NCBI RefSeq assembly: GCF_035917455.1
Contig: NZ_CP109078.1
Coordinates: 2,852,001-2,916,000 of the forward strand
Length of the DNA: 64,000 nucleotides
Reading direction: 5' to 3'
Source: Micromonospora sp. NBC_01796
Lineage (GTDB): Bacteria; Actinomycetota; Actinomycetes; Mycobacteriales; Micromonosporaceae
Shown here: in pieces, positions 33,392 to 41,332 of the stretch
Layout of the letters: every line of letters starts with the position of its first letter
Numbering within the stretch: the first letter of the stretch is position 1
Position numbers and translations under genes: made by a program
The notes under the pieces: model-generated
The model's input: the letters and a program-made list of their open reading frames with translations, nothing else
Databases searched by the model: none
What the model was told of the DNA's origin: nothing

Positions 33392-33498
33392 CGTCCCATT
33401 CCCTGAACAGATGATCGAGCGGCATTGACGCAGCGTCGCCAAACCGGTAGAACGCGGAGGGGCTTCGCCCGCCCATTCATGTTCGGGAGGAACGATCT

Positions 33499-34701
33499 GT
33501 GTCGCAAATGGACCGCAGGCAGGCACTCAAGCTCTTCGCCGCATTGGGCGGCACCGGGCTGGCCGCCGCGTGCAGCACCGACACCGGAACTGAGGCGGCG
33601 GACGGTCCGGTGAGCGACCAACCGGTCCGGATCGGCCTGATCGCCCCGCAGACCGGTGGCTACAAGCCCATTGGTGACGAGATCGCGAAGGGGTTCCAGC
33701 TCTTCCTCGAACTCAACGAGGGCCGGCTCGGCGGGCACCCGGTGGAGCTGATCCAGGCCGACGAGGGCGAGTCGGCGCAGACCGGCAAGGCCGCCCTGGA
33801 CGGGTTGCTCAAGCAGAACGTGCTCGCCCTGACCGGGGTGGTGAACTCGTCGGTCATGCTCGGCATCCGGGACGCGGTCGAGCAGGCCAAAGTGCCGCTG
33901 GTCGGCTCGAACGCCTCGCCGGCCACCCTGCAGAGCGTCGTCTACATCTGGCGCACGTCGTACGTGAACGACGAGCCCGGACGCGCGCTGGCCCCGTACG
34001 TGGCGCAGCAGGTGCCGCGCGGGAAGAAGATCGTGATCATCGCGCCGGACGGACAGAGCGGCCGGGACGCGGTGGCCGGCTTCCAGCAGGGGTTCGGTGC
34101 CGCCGACCCGCGGATCTCCGGTTCGGTGCTCTGGACGGAGTTCTCCACCAACCCCGGCAAGGGCGCCTTCTCGGCCAAGATCGAACAACTGCGGGACCGC
34201 AATCCGGACGCAATCTTCTGCTTCTATGCCGGAGCCGCCGCGGTCGAGTTCCTCCGGCAGTTGCGCGGATCCGGCTACCGGAACCCGATCTACGCGCCGG
34301 GCTTCCTCACCGAGGGATCCGTACTCAGTGAGCTGAAGGCGGACGAGGCGGAGGGAATCGTCACCGCCCTGAACTACTCGGCGGACCTCAACAACTCGGC
34401 CAATCGACGGTTCGCGTCAGCGTTCCGCAAGGCGCACGGTGCCTCCCCGACCACGTACGCGATGGCCTCCTACGACGCCGCCCAGGTGTTGAACAAGGCG
34501 ATCCGGATCGCCGGGGTGAAGCCGACGCCACAGCAGGTCAACCTGGCGCTGGGCAATGTCGGTCAGATCGACAGCCCGCGCGGGCCGTGGCAGTTCAACC
34601 AGCCCCGTACGCCGCAGCAGAAGTGGTACCTGCGCAAGGTCCAGCGGGACGGGCAGTTGCTCTCGAACGTCCTGATCAACGAGCTGGCCACCCTGGGCTA
34701 G
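33499..34701 (+). CDS. ABC transporter substrate-binding lipoprotein (Leu/Ile/Val-type), orphan
   Basis: A 400-residue periplasmic-binding-type protein of the branched-chain amino acid family. The N-terminus combines a twin-arginine-like start (DRRQALKLFAALGG) and a lipobox ending AAACS, so it is probably a Tat-exported lipoprotein. The body has IGLIAPQTGGYKPIGDEIAKGFQLFLELN, LTGVVNSSVMLGIRDAVEQAKVPLVG and AMASYDAAQVLNKAI, typical of type I binding proteins. GTG 33499 has GGGAGG upstream. No permease or ATPase genes are near, so it is either a subunit of a transporter encoded elsewhere or a sensor. It converges on ddaH. Confidence 0.88.
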   Translation: MSQMDRRQALKLFAALGGTGLAAACSTDTGTEAADGPVSDQPVRIGLIAPQTGGYKPIGDEIAKGFQLFLELNEGRLGGHPVELIQADEGESAQTGKAALDGLLKQNVLALTGVVNSSVMLGIRDAVEQAKVPLVGSNASPATLQSVVYIWRTSYVNDEPGRALAPYVAQQVPRGKKIVIIAPDGQSGRDAVAGFQQGFGAADPRISGSVLWTEFSTNPGKGAFSAKIEQLRDRNPDAIFCFYAGAAAVEFLRQLRGSGYRNPIYAPGFLTEGSVLSELKADEAEGIVTALNYSADLNNSANRRFASAFRKAHGASPTTYAMASYDAAQVLNKAIRIAGVKPTPQQVNLALGNVGQIDSPRGPWQFNQPRTPQQKWYLRKVQRDGQLLSNVLINELATLG

Positions 34702-34714
34702 CCGGACCGACCAG

Positions 34715-34755
34715 CGGTCGGGTGGGGGCGCGCGGGATCAACCCCCACCCGACCG
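34715..34755. terminator. Bidirectional hairpin terminator
   Basis: Perfect 14-bp inverted repeat CGGTCGGGTGGGGG / CCCCCACCCGACCG with a 13-nt loop, between convergent genes. Confidence 0.75.
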
Positions 34756-34762
34756 GTCCCGG

Positions 34763-35587
34763 TCAGTGGCGCAGTTCGGCGATGCAGCACTTGACGCTGC
34801 CGCCGCCCTTCTTCAGCTCACCCAGCTCGACCGGCACCGGGACGTACCCGGCCGCGGCGATCTTGCTGGCCAGGCCGGTCGCCTCGCTGTTCAGGATCAC
34901 GTGCCGGCCGTCGCCGACCAGGTTGAGCCCGAAGGCCAGGGCGTCGGTCTCGTCGGCGAGCACCGCGTCGGGGAAGAGCTGGGCGAGGACCTGCTGGGTG
35001 GCGGTGGAGAACGCCCCCGGAAAGTAGGCCACGTTCCGGTCGTCGAGCGCGGCCAGCGCGGTGTCCAGGTGGTAGAACCGGGGGTCGACCAGGCGCAACG
35101 AAACGACGGGTCGGCCCAGCACCTCCTGCGCCTCGGTGTGCGCGGCGACCTCGGTACGGAAGCCGTACCCGGCGAGGATCGTGCCCCCGTACGCCTCCGG
35201 CAGGTACGCGAAGTCGCCCTCGCCCTCGTTCGTCACGGTCGGCGCCACGTACCGCCAGCCCTGGGCCTGGTAGAACGCCCGGTGGGAGACGGCCTCGGCG
35301 GTCCGCTGCTCGTACCTGAACCGGGCCCCGTAGGCGGTGCCGTCGACCACGAACGCCCCGTTGGCCGCGAAGACCATGTCCGGCAGGCCGGGCTCGGGGT
35401 CGAGTACGTGGACCGTGTGACCGAGGCCGACCAGGGTCTCCCGCATCCGCTCCCACTGCTTGACCGCCAACTCGACGTCGACCGGCGCGGTGGGATCCAT
35501 CCACGGGTTGATCACGTACTGCACCGCGAAGTACTCCGGTGCACACAAGAGATATGTCCGCTTTCGCGGGATCCGCCGCTGGTTCAC
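34763..35587 (-). CDS. ddaH: Dimethylarginine dimethylaminohydrolase (dimethylargininase)
   Basis: A ~274-residue member of the amidinotransferase superfamily, predicted to hydrolyse N-omega-methylated arginines to citrulline. Motifs are YLLCAPEYFAVQYVINPWMD, GLPDMVFAANGAFVVDG, ARFRYEQRTAEA, the catalytic His in DPRFYHLDTAL, and the C-terminal Cys in GGGSVKCCIAELR. GTG 35587 is preferred because a TACTCT hexamer lies 8 bp upstream; TTG 35596 is the alternative. The gene is divergent from an Lrp/AsnC regulator, a common arrangement in actinobacteria where the regulator controls arginine or ornithine catabolism. Arginine deiminase with related chemistry is encoded at 21000. Confidence 0.88.
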   Translation of the reverse strand: MNQRRIPRKRTYLLCAPEYFAVQYVINPWMDPTAPVDVELAVKQWERMRETLVGLGHTVHVLDPEPGLPDMVFAANGAFVVDGTAYGARFRYEQRTAEAVSHRAFYQAQGWRYVAPTVTNEGEGDFAYLPEAYGGTILAGYGFRTEVAAHTEAQEVLGRPVVSLRLVDPRFYHLDTALAALDDRNVAYFPGAFSTATQQVLAQLFPDAVLADETDALAFGLNLVGDGRHVILNSEATGLASKIAAAGYVPVPVELGELKKGGGSVKCCIAELRH

Positions 35588-35595
35588 GGATACCA

Positions 35596-35601
35596 AGAGT
35601 A
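35596..35601 (-). promoter_or_regulatory. Candidate -10 (TACTCT on minus strand), leaderless
   Basis: The hexamer ends 8 bp before GTG 35587 on the minus strand and lies in the short ddaH/lrp intergenic region, where an Lrp site is expected. Confidence 0.4.
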
Positions 35602-35655
35602 GGTACGCTTGAGCAGCGTAAACAGCCGGATTTGTTGCTTCTCAGAGGCGGAACG

Positions 35656-36120
35656 TTGCAGATAGACGAGATAGATCAGCGAATCATTGCGTCCCTGGTC
35701 GCGGACGCGCGCCAGTCGTACGCGGAGATCGGTAGCCGGGTGTCACTCTCCGCACCGGCGGTCAAGCGTCGGGTGGACCGGTTGCGCGCCGGTGGGGTCA
35801 TCCGGGCATTCACCACCGTCGTGGACCCGGCGGCCGTCGGGTGGACCACCGAGGCCTTCGTCGAGCTGTTCTGCACCGGCCGGACCACCCCGGCGCAGCT
35901 CACCGTCGCCACCCGGCGGCACCCCGAGGTGGTCGGCGCGTACACCGTGTCGGGTGAGGCGGACGCGCTGGTCCACCTGCGCGCCGCCGACATCACCCAC
36001 CTGGAGCAGGCGCTCGAACGGCTGCGGGCGGAACCGTTCGTGACCTCGACCCGGAGCATGATCGTCCTGTCCCGCCTGGTCGACTCGCCGACCGTGGTCC
36101 CCGCCCCGGCCGCCGGCTGA
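35656..36120 (+). CDS. Lrp/AsnC family transcriptional regulator
   Basis: A 154-residue regulator. The N-terminal winged helix (about 1-60) has IDEIDQRIIASLVADARQSYAEIGSRVSLSAPAVKRRVDRL, and the C-terminal RAM/ACT-like effector domain (about 65-140) has RAFTTVVDPAAVGW, VVGAYTVSGEADALVHL and LERLRAEPFVTSTRSMIVLS. TTG 35656 is chosen because MQIDEIDQR is the standard N-terminus and GGCGGAACG precedes it; a longer frame would overlap ddaH. It probably binds an amino acid and controls the divergent ddaH gene and itself. Confidence 0.9.
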   Translation: MQIDEIDQRIIASLVADARQSYAEIGSRVSLSAPAVKRRVDRLRAGGVIRAFTTVVDPAAVGWTTEAFVELFCTGRTTPAQLTVATRRHPEVVGAYTVSGEADALVHLRAADITHLEQALERLRAEPFVTSTRSMIVLSRLVDSPTVVPAPAAG

Positions 36121-36152
36121 CCGGGGCAGCGCCGGACAGGGCCGGGCCCGGA

Positions 36153-36635
36153 TCAGCGCAGACCGGGGCCGGCGTCACTGCCACCCCAGCTCAGACCCCC
36201 GAGACCGGCCGCGCGATGGAAGCCGGGATGTTCGCGTACGTCCGCACAGACCTCCTCGTCCGGGCCGACGGCGCCGCAGAAGAGCGGTTCGATGTGGTTC
36301 CAGGTGTCGGCCCGGGAGAGCAGCGGCGCGTGTACGCCCACCTCGGGACGGAGCACGCTGAGCCCCTCGGCGTAGCTGACCGCGTGCGCTCGGGCCTCGT
36401 CCAGGGTTGCCGCGGGGAAGGTGAGATGCAGCGTGTACCGGGTGTGCATGGCCTGCTCGGGCCAGCTCGGACCGGACTGCCGGGGAAACTGTGGAGGGCG
36501 CTTGAGCGCGTGGGCCACCGCCGCCCGCACCGGCTCGGAGACGTCCGCCCCGTCAAGTACGGCAAACAGGTCCGCCTCACGCTCCGGTTGGGCATAGTGG
36601 GGCTTGTGCCAGTGTGGCGAGCGGTTGTCAATCAC
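36153..36635 (-). CDS. Hypothetical protein
   Basis: A 160-residue soluble protein of unknown function. It starts MIDNRSPHWHKPHYAQPEREADLFAVLDGADVSEPV and has a central ARYTLHLTF-like strand (HTRYTLHLTFPAATLDEARAH). The C-terminus (DTWNHIEPLFCGAVGPDEEV) is rich in aromatic and acidic residues. GTG 36635 is chosen because GGAGG is 5 nt upstream; TTG 36638 is too close to it. It converges on the lrp gene, with 32 bp between stops. No family is recognised. Confidence 0.65.
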   Translation of the reverse strand: MIDNRSPHWHKPHYAQPEREADLFAVLDGADVSEPVRAAVAHALKRPPQFPRQSGPSWPEQAMHTRYTLHLTFPAATLDEARAHAVSYAEGLSVLRPEVGVHAPLLSRADTWNHIEPLFCGAVGPDEEVCADVREHPGFHRAAGLGGLSWGGSDAGPGLR

Positions 36636-36674
36636 CAATACCTCCCGTACGCGCGCCTTAGCGTCCTTTGTCGA

Positions 36675-36690
36675 TATTTCTCGTGAAACA
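36675..36690. other. Degenerate parS-like site
   Basis: TATTTCTCGTGAAACA matches 14 of 16 positions of TGTTTCACGTGAAACA. It is intergenic, between the genes at 36635 and 36842. Confidence 0.4.
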
Positions 36691-36841
36691 CAGTGACGAA
36701 GCAGTCACGAAGAGCATGCATGGGATTTCTCTCGGATGCAACGCCGCAAATCGGGCCAGGCCGGTGAGCCCTCCCTGATCACCTCCGGGCAATCGCCGGC
36801 CGGAGCGGAACGCAAGCGGCGCTCGCTACGTCGTACCGGCC

Positions 36842-38881
36842 ATGACCCGAAGGCGTTTCGTTCGTCCCACCACCGTCATCGCCGGCTGTGCGCTGGTCGG
36901 CACGCTCGCACTGGTCGCCGCGAGCGGAACGACTCCCACCGCCCGTACCCTCACCCGCGACCCCGGGGTGCCGGCCGCCGGCTGGCAGCTCGTCGCCTTC
37001 GACTCCTGTGCGGACGCGCTGACCCGGCTCAAGTCGGCCGCAAAGGCGTACGTCGGGCCGTGGGGCTTCGGTGGCGGTGCCGTGTCGCTCTCCGACGCGG
37101 TGGCCGCCGGTAGCGCGCAGCGGGCAGCTGCCCCGGGCGCCGCGCCGCCTGCCGGGGCCGGTGCACCGGGCCCCGGCACCGCGAGCGACACCGCGTCGGG
37201 CTACTCCGGCACCAACACCCACGAGGTCGGCGTCGACGAACCCGACCTGGTCAAGACCGACGGCCGACGGATCGTCACGGTCTCCGGCGGGGTGCTGTAC
37301 GTGGTCGACCCGGCCACCCGGCAGCGGACCGGACGGCTGGAACTGTTCACAGGGGACGATCCCGGCCGGTGGAGCGAGAGCAACCTGCTGCTGCACGGAG
37401 ACCGGGCCCTGGTCCTGGTCCGCGACGGTTGGGGTGGCGGGATGCCGGCCATCCGGCGCCCCGGCAGCGTGCCCGGACCGGACGGGATGCCGCCGGCATC
37501 GGACGCGGTCGCCGGACCACGGTTGATCCTGGTCGACCTGGCCGGACCACCCCGGGTTCTCGCCCAGTACCACACCGACGGGAGCCTGGTCGACGCGCGG
37601 CAGGTCGGTGCCACGGTCCGGATCGTGGTGCGGTCCGCACCGCGCCTGAGCTTCCCGTACAAGGAGTCCGACACCGACGCGCAACGCATCGAAACCAACC
37701 AGGACATCATCGACGCCTCGACCGCGCAGTCCTGGCTGCCCCGGTACGAGATCACCACCGGCGGGACCACCCGCGCCGGTCAGGTCGGCTGCGAACGGCT
37801 GGTCCGACCGGCCAGCTACTCCGGTACGTCGATGGTGACCCTGCTCAGCTTCGACCTCGGCGCGGCCACCCTCAACGAGGGCGACCCGCTGACCGTGGTC
37901 GCCGACGGCGACACCGTCTACAGCACCGGCGCCCGGCTCTACCTCACGAACGACCAGCGGTGGCAGATGCCTGGCGGATGGTCCGACAGGGGTTTCGCCC
38001 CCCAACCCCGGGACGAGACGACCGAGATCTACCAGTTCGACACCAGCGGAACCGGCACCCCCCGGTACCTCGCCGCCACCACCGTTCCCGGCTGGCTGAT
38101 CAATCAGTACGCACTGTCCGAGTGGGACGGTCACCTCCGGGTCGCCACCACCACCGGCCAGTCCAGGGGTACGGACGCACAGTCCAGCTCGGCGGTGTAC
38201 GTACTCCGTGCGGACGGTAGGGCGCTGACCGAAACCGGCCGGGTGACCGGGCTGGGCAAGGGCGAACGGATATATGCCGTACGGTTCGTCGCCGGCACCG
38301 GATACGTGGTCACGTTCCGCCAGACCGATCCGCTCTACACAGTGGACCTGACCCGTCCGGCCGCCCCCCGGGTGGTCGGTGAGTTGAAGATCAGCGGGTA
38401 CTCGGCGTACCTGCATCCGGTGGACGGGAACCGGCTGCTCGGCATCGGCCAGGAGGCCACCGACCAGGGCCGTACGCAGGGCACCCAGCTCTCCCTCTTC
38501 GACGTCTCCGATCCGGCCCGGCCGAACCGGCTCGCCCAGCACCACGTCCGGCAGGGCAACTCGGAGGCCGAACACGACCCGCACGCGTTCCTCTACTGGC
38601 CGGCGGACCGCCTGGTCGTGGTCCCGCTGACCGCGTACGAGAGCACCCGGGCCGAGGTCGGCAGATCGCCGACCCAGGGTGCGCTGGCCCTGCGGGTGAC
38701 CGAGGGCGGGTTCACCCAGCTCGGGCTGGTCGAGCACACCCGTGAGGCAGGGTCGGAGAAGACCGGGATGATCCGGCGGTCGCTGGTGGTGAACGGGGTG
38801 CTCTGGACCGTCTCGGACGTCGGCCTGAAGGCCAACCAACTGTCCACGATGGACGCGGCAGGCTGGGTGGAGCTGTCGTAG
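36842..38881 (+). CDS. Secreted beta-propeller domain protein
   Basis: A 679-residue exported protein. The N-terminus (TRRRFVRPTTVIAGCALVGTLALVAASG) is a signal peptide or anchor. After a Gly/Ala/Pro-rich linker (about 90-120) comes THEVGVDEPDLVKTDGRRIVTVSGGVLYVVD, the hallmark of the C-terminal beta-propeller family (Beta_propel), and repeated blades such as LILVDLAGPPRVLAQY, LSLFDVSDPARPNRLAQ and HAFLYWPADRLVVVPLTAY. These proteins are extracellular or cell-wall-associated with no known catalytic activity. The gene is monocistronic, ending in a bidirectional hairpin. Confidence 0.88.
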   Translation: MTRRRFVRPTTVIAGCALVGTLALVAASGTTPTARTLTRDPGVPAAGWQLVAFDSCADALTRLKSAAKAYVGPWGFGGGAVSLSDAVAAGSAQRAAAPGAAPPAGAGAPGPGTASDTASGYSGTNTHEVGVDEPDLVKTDGRRIVTVSGGVLYVVDPATRQRTGRLELFTGDDPGRWSESNLLLHGDRALVLVRDGWGGGMPAIRRPGSVPGPDGMPPASDAVAGPRLILVDLAGPPRVLAQYHTDGSLVDARQVGATVRIVVRSAPRLSFPYKESDTDAQRIETNQDIIDASTAQSWLPRYEITTGGTTRAGQVGCERLVRPASYSGTSMVTLLSFDLGAATLNEGDPLTVVADGDTVYSTGARLYLTNDQRWQMPGGWSDRGFAPQPRDETTEIYQFDTSGTGTPRYLAATTVPGWLINQYALSEWDGHLRVATTTGQSRGTDAQSSSAVYVLRADGRALTETGRVTGLGKGERIYAVRFVAGTGYVVTFRQTDPLYTVDLTRPAAPRVVGELKISGYSAYLHPVDGNRLLGIGQEATDQGRTQGTQLSLFDVSDPARPNRLAQHHVRQGNSEAEHDPHAFLYWPADRLVVVPLTAYESTRAEVGRSPTQGALALRVTEGGFTQLGLVEHTREAGSEKTGMIRRSLVVNGVLWTVSDVGLKANQLSTMDAAGWVELS

Positions 38882-38906
38882 CCGGGTTCGGGTTGCCGTG
38901 GCGGCG

Positions 38907-38938
38907 CCGGTCGACCGTCGGGTACGGCGGTCGACCGG
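38907..38938. terminator. Bidirectional hairpin terminator
   Basis: Perfect 11-bp arms CCGGTCGACCG / CGGTCGACCGG with a 10-nt loop, between convergent genes. Confidence 0.7.
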
Positions 38939-38956
38939 TGTGTCACCGTGCCGGGG

Positions 38957-40135
38957 TCAGAGGTACATCCCGGTACGGTGCTCGCCCGTCGCCCGGTTCG
39001 TCGGCTTGTCGCCCTCACCGAAGAAGCGCTTGCCGCCGAACTCGCCGTGCAGCCGGTCGTCGAGTTCGTCCGCGAGCCCGGTCATCACCTGTACGGCGAG
39101 CATCAGGTGGGTCGCCTGGAAGTTGCGCCCGAAGACCGGGATGGAGGCCCAGACCGTCTCGTTGGCGCAGTAGAGCCGACCGATCGGCATCCGGTTGGTC
39201 AGCTCAGAGAGCTTCACGTAGAGCTGCTCGGTCGGCTCGATCTCGGTCAGGATCGGGGAGAAGACGTCGACCAGCGGCGGGTTGTCCCGTACCCGGACGA
39301 ACACCATGGCCGACCCGGCCCGGATGTTGATGTCGCCGTCGGAGTCGACCTGGAGCTGTTCGGCGTTCGACTTCATCATCGCGGAGACCACGGTGCGGAC
39401 CCGCTCCTCGAGCGGGATGACCTCGTCGCCGACCGCCTGGGCGGCCCGTGCGGCGGCGAGCGCCTCGTCCAGGTCCGCCTCGGTGCCTTCGCCGGACTCG
39501 GTGTCGTCGTCGGCGTCCGGGGTGAGCGCGGCACGGGCCGTACCGAGCGGTTGGACCGGGAGCGGCTCGTCGTCGGCGTCCTGGGCCAGGTAGACGAGGA
39601 ACGCCGGGTGCGGGGCACCGTAGACGTCGCGCAGCGTGCGGACCACGGTGGTGGCCAGGCGGCTCGCCTCCGCCGTACCGCTGCGCAGGCCGAAGTGCGG
39701 GCCGGAACCCTCGATCACGCCGGGGGGCGACCAGCCGAGCGCGACCATCTCCGCGACCGCACCCCGGTTGAGCCGGAAGCCCTCCGGCAGGGCCGCGTTG
39801 CCGACCGCGCGGGCGCCGATCCGGCCCTCGGCACCGGCCTCGATGCTGACCGAGTAGATGGCGTCACCGGTACCGGAGGCGGTGGGGTCGAGGGTGACCT
39901 CGATCCGGGCGCCGGACGGCAGTTCACGCAGGGCGACCGCGAGCGCGCGGGCGAACTCCTGCCAGGCCTCGGTCACCTTCGCCTGCAAGTCCGCGGTGCT
40001 GGGCTCGTCGAGCAGGATGGAATCGTGGTGAGCGGGCCAGGCGTTGCCGGCCAGGGCAGGCTCGGCCGCAGCAGGCTCGATCGCCTCGGACCCGGTCGCC
40101 TCGGACCCGGTCGCCGAGGGGTGCTCCGCGTTCAT
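38957..40135 (-). CDS. TY-Chap/YbjN-type peptide-binding chaperone-like protein
   Basis: A 392-residue soluble protein with two alpha/beta modules related to the type III secretion chaperone/YbjN fold. The first (about 40-190) has LQAKVTEAWQEFARALAVALRELPSGARIEVTLDP; an acidic linker follows (DDDTESGEGTEADLDEAL, about 205-225). The second (about 240-380) has EERVRTVVSAMMKSN, DGDINIRAGSAMVFVRV, PTEQLYVKLSELTNRMPIG and ATHLMLAVQVMTGLADELDDRL. Actinobacterial proteins with this pattern are annotated as TY-Chap peptide-binding chaperones. No client is known. It converges on the beta-propeller gene. Confidence 0.8.
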   Translation of the reverse strand: MNAEHPSATGSEATGSEAIEPAAAEPALAGNAWPAHHDSILLDEPSTADLQAKVTEAWQEFARALAVALRELPSGARIEVTLDPTASGTGDAIYSVSIEAGAEGRIGARAVGNAALPEGFRLNRGAVAEMVALGWSPPGVIEGSGPHFGLRSGTAEASRLATTVVRTLRDVYGAPHPAFLVYLAQDADDEPLPVQPLGTARAALTPDADDDTESGEGTEADLDEALAAARAAQAVGDEVIPLEERVRTVVSAMMKSNAEQLQVDSDGDINIRAGSAMVFVRVRDNPPLVDVFSPILTEIEPTEQLYVKLSELTNRMPIGRLYCANETVWASIPVFGRNFQATHLMLAVQVMTGLADELDDRLHGEFGGKRFFGEGDKPTNRATGEHRTGMYL

Positions 40136-40241
40136 GATCGCCTCCGTCCGTCAGGCACACACCCTACCCAGCGCGACGGTCGGTGGGCACGGCGCCGACC
40201 CGGATCGGACACTCTCCGGAGCTGAGCCGGGACTCATGCCC

Positions 40242-40505
40242 TCAGGCGGCGTTGTCCGATGCGGCGGGGCCGTCCGGCGGAGGCCAGGAACGGGCCAGCA
40301 CAGCCAGCCGTTCGGCCGCCTCCGCCGGGTCCGCACCACGCCCGACCGCGATCCCCAACAGGTACGCGGTGACCGGCGCACCCGGACGCAACACCTGGTG
40401 GGCGACGTCCCGGGCCAGGTCGAGCACCACCGGGACGTCCGCCACGCTCGGATCCAGCCCCAGTTCGGCGCAGGCCGTGGCCACCCAGTCGTCGAGCGTT
40501 CCCAT
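40242..40505 (-). CDS. DUF6457 domain protein
   Basis: An 87-residue all-helical protein matching DUF6457: LDDWVATACAELGLDP, VVLDLARDVAHQVLRPGAPVTAYLLGIAVGRG and AAERLAVLARSW. In many actinobacteria this small protein is encoded next to mobA or other molybdenum-cofactor genes; here mobA is directly upstream with a 49-bp gap. A role in molybdenum-cofactor handling is therefore likely but not demonstrated. Confidence 0.85.
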   Translation of the reverse strand: MGTLDDWVATACAELGLDPSVADVPVVLDLARDVAHQVLRPGAPVTAYLLGIAVGRGADPAEAAERLAVLARSWPPPDGPAASDNAA

Positions 40506-40554
40506 CAGCCCACCGCCAGGATCCGGTGCGGCGGACTGGTCTGTTCGAGCACCG

Positions 40555-41181
40555 TCATCGTGTCCACTCCTCGGCCCGGCGTACGTCGTCGTCAGTGTCG
40601 CAGTCGAACCAGGGCGGCGGCCCCGATCCGGTCCACGAAATCTCGATCACGGTCAGCTCGGCCACCAGCGCCCGGATCGAGGCACCCGCCAGCGTCCCGC
40701 CGCGCTGCTGTGCGAGCCGGTCCAGGGCAACGGCCAGTGCGGTCGTACGCCACACCCCGCACAACAGTTGCCGCCGGCCGGTGTCGTCGGTGTAGAGCAC
40801 CCCGTCGGCGGTCGATCCGGCCAACCGTTCGACCAGCAGGGCGACCGCCTCGGCGGTCAGCAACGGCAGGTCGGCGGCGAGCAGCGCGACGTACTCCGGT
40901 GAAGTTGGGGCGCTGTCCTGACCGGTGTCACCGGTGAGCGCGGCCAGTCCGGCTGCGGTCGCGGCGACCGGGCCGCCACCGGGCGGGTCCTCGCGGGTGA
41001 CGAGGACTCCGGGCGGCAGGTCGACGGCCGGGCCGACCACCACCCGTGGCGCTGCCGTGGCGACCGCCGCGAGCACCCGGTCCCGCATCGACCGACCGTT
41101 GACCGGCACGGCCGGTTTGTCGACCCCGCCCATCCGCCGGGCCGCGCCACCGGTGAGCACCACCGCCGCCAATCCCACCAT
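40555..41181 (-). CDS. mobA: Molybdenum cofactor guanylyltransferase
   Basis: A 208-residue nucleotidyltransferase that joins GMP to molybdopterin to make the bis-MGD or MGD form of the cofactor. The GTP-binding motif LTGGAARRMGGVDKP is at about 10-24, the metal-binding Asp is in LLAADLPLLTAEAV, and a C-terminal WFDCDTDDDVRRAEEW motif matches DIDTPEDL-type ends. ATG 41181 is chosen because TACGGT lies 6 bp upstream on the minus strand; the longer frame would read through a tandem repeat. DUF6457 lies downstream. Confidence 0.92.
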   Translation of the reverse strand: MVGLAAVVLTGGAARRMGGVDKPAVPVNGRSMRDRVLAAVATAAPRVVVGPAVDLPPGVLVTREDPPGGGPVAATAAGLAALTGDTGQDSAPTSPEYVALLAADLPLLTAEAVALLVERLAGSTADGVLYTDDTGRRQLLCGVWRTTALAVALDRLAQQRGGTLAGASIRALVAELTVIEISWTGSGPPPWFDCDTDDDVRRAEEWTR

Positions 41182-41187
41182 CGGCCC

Positions 41188-41193
41188 ACCGTA
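41188..41193 (-). promoter_or_regulatory. Candidate -10 (TACGGT on minus strand), leaderless
   Basis: The hexamer ends 6 bp before ATG 41181 of mobA and sits just beyond a tandem repeat. Confidence 0.45.
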
Positions 41194-41220
41194 ACCGCAT
41201 CCGCTCGGGTCGGCTCGCCA

Positions 41221-41312
41221 TGCCGCGCCCTGCCGAGCCGAGCCACGCCGTGCCGCGCCGTGCCCTGCCGTGCCCTGCCGTGCCCTGCCGTGCTGTGCCC
41301 TGCCGTGCTGCG
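41221..41312. repeat. Pentamer/decamer tandem repeat
   Basis: Imperfect 5-bp TGCCN units make up this tract. Three exact copies of TGCCCTGCCG lie at 41261-41290. It lies between the 3' end of the DUF4192 gene and the mobA promoter. Confidence 0.8.
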
Positions 41313-41332
41313 CCGGTTGCGAGCCGTACCGG

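Noticed and set aside
36736-37113. Plus-strand frame overlapping the start of the beta-propeller gene
   Set aside because: It overlaps a well-supported gene in another frame and its product is Arg/His-rich noise.
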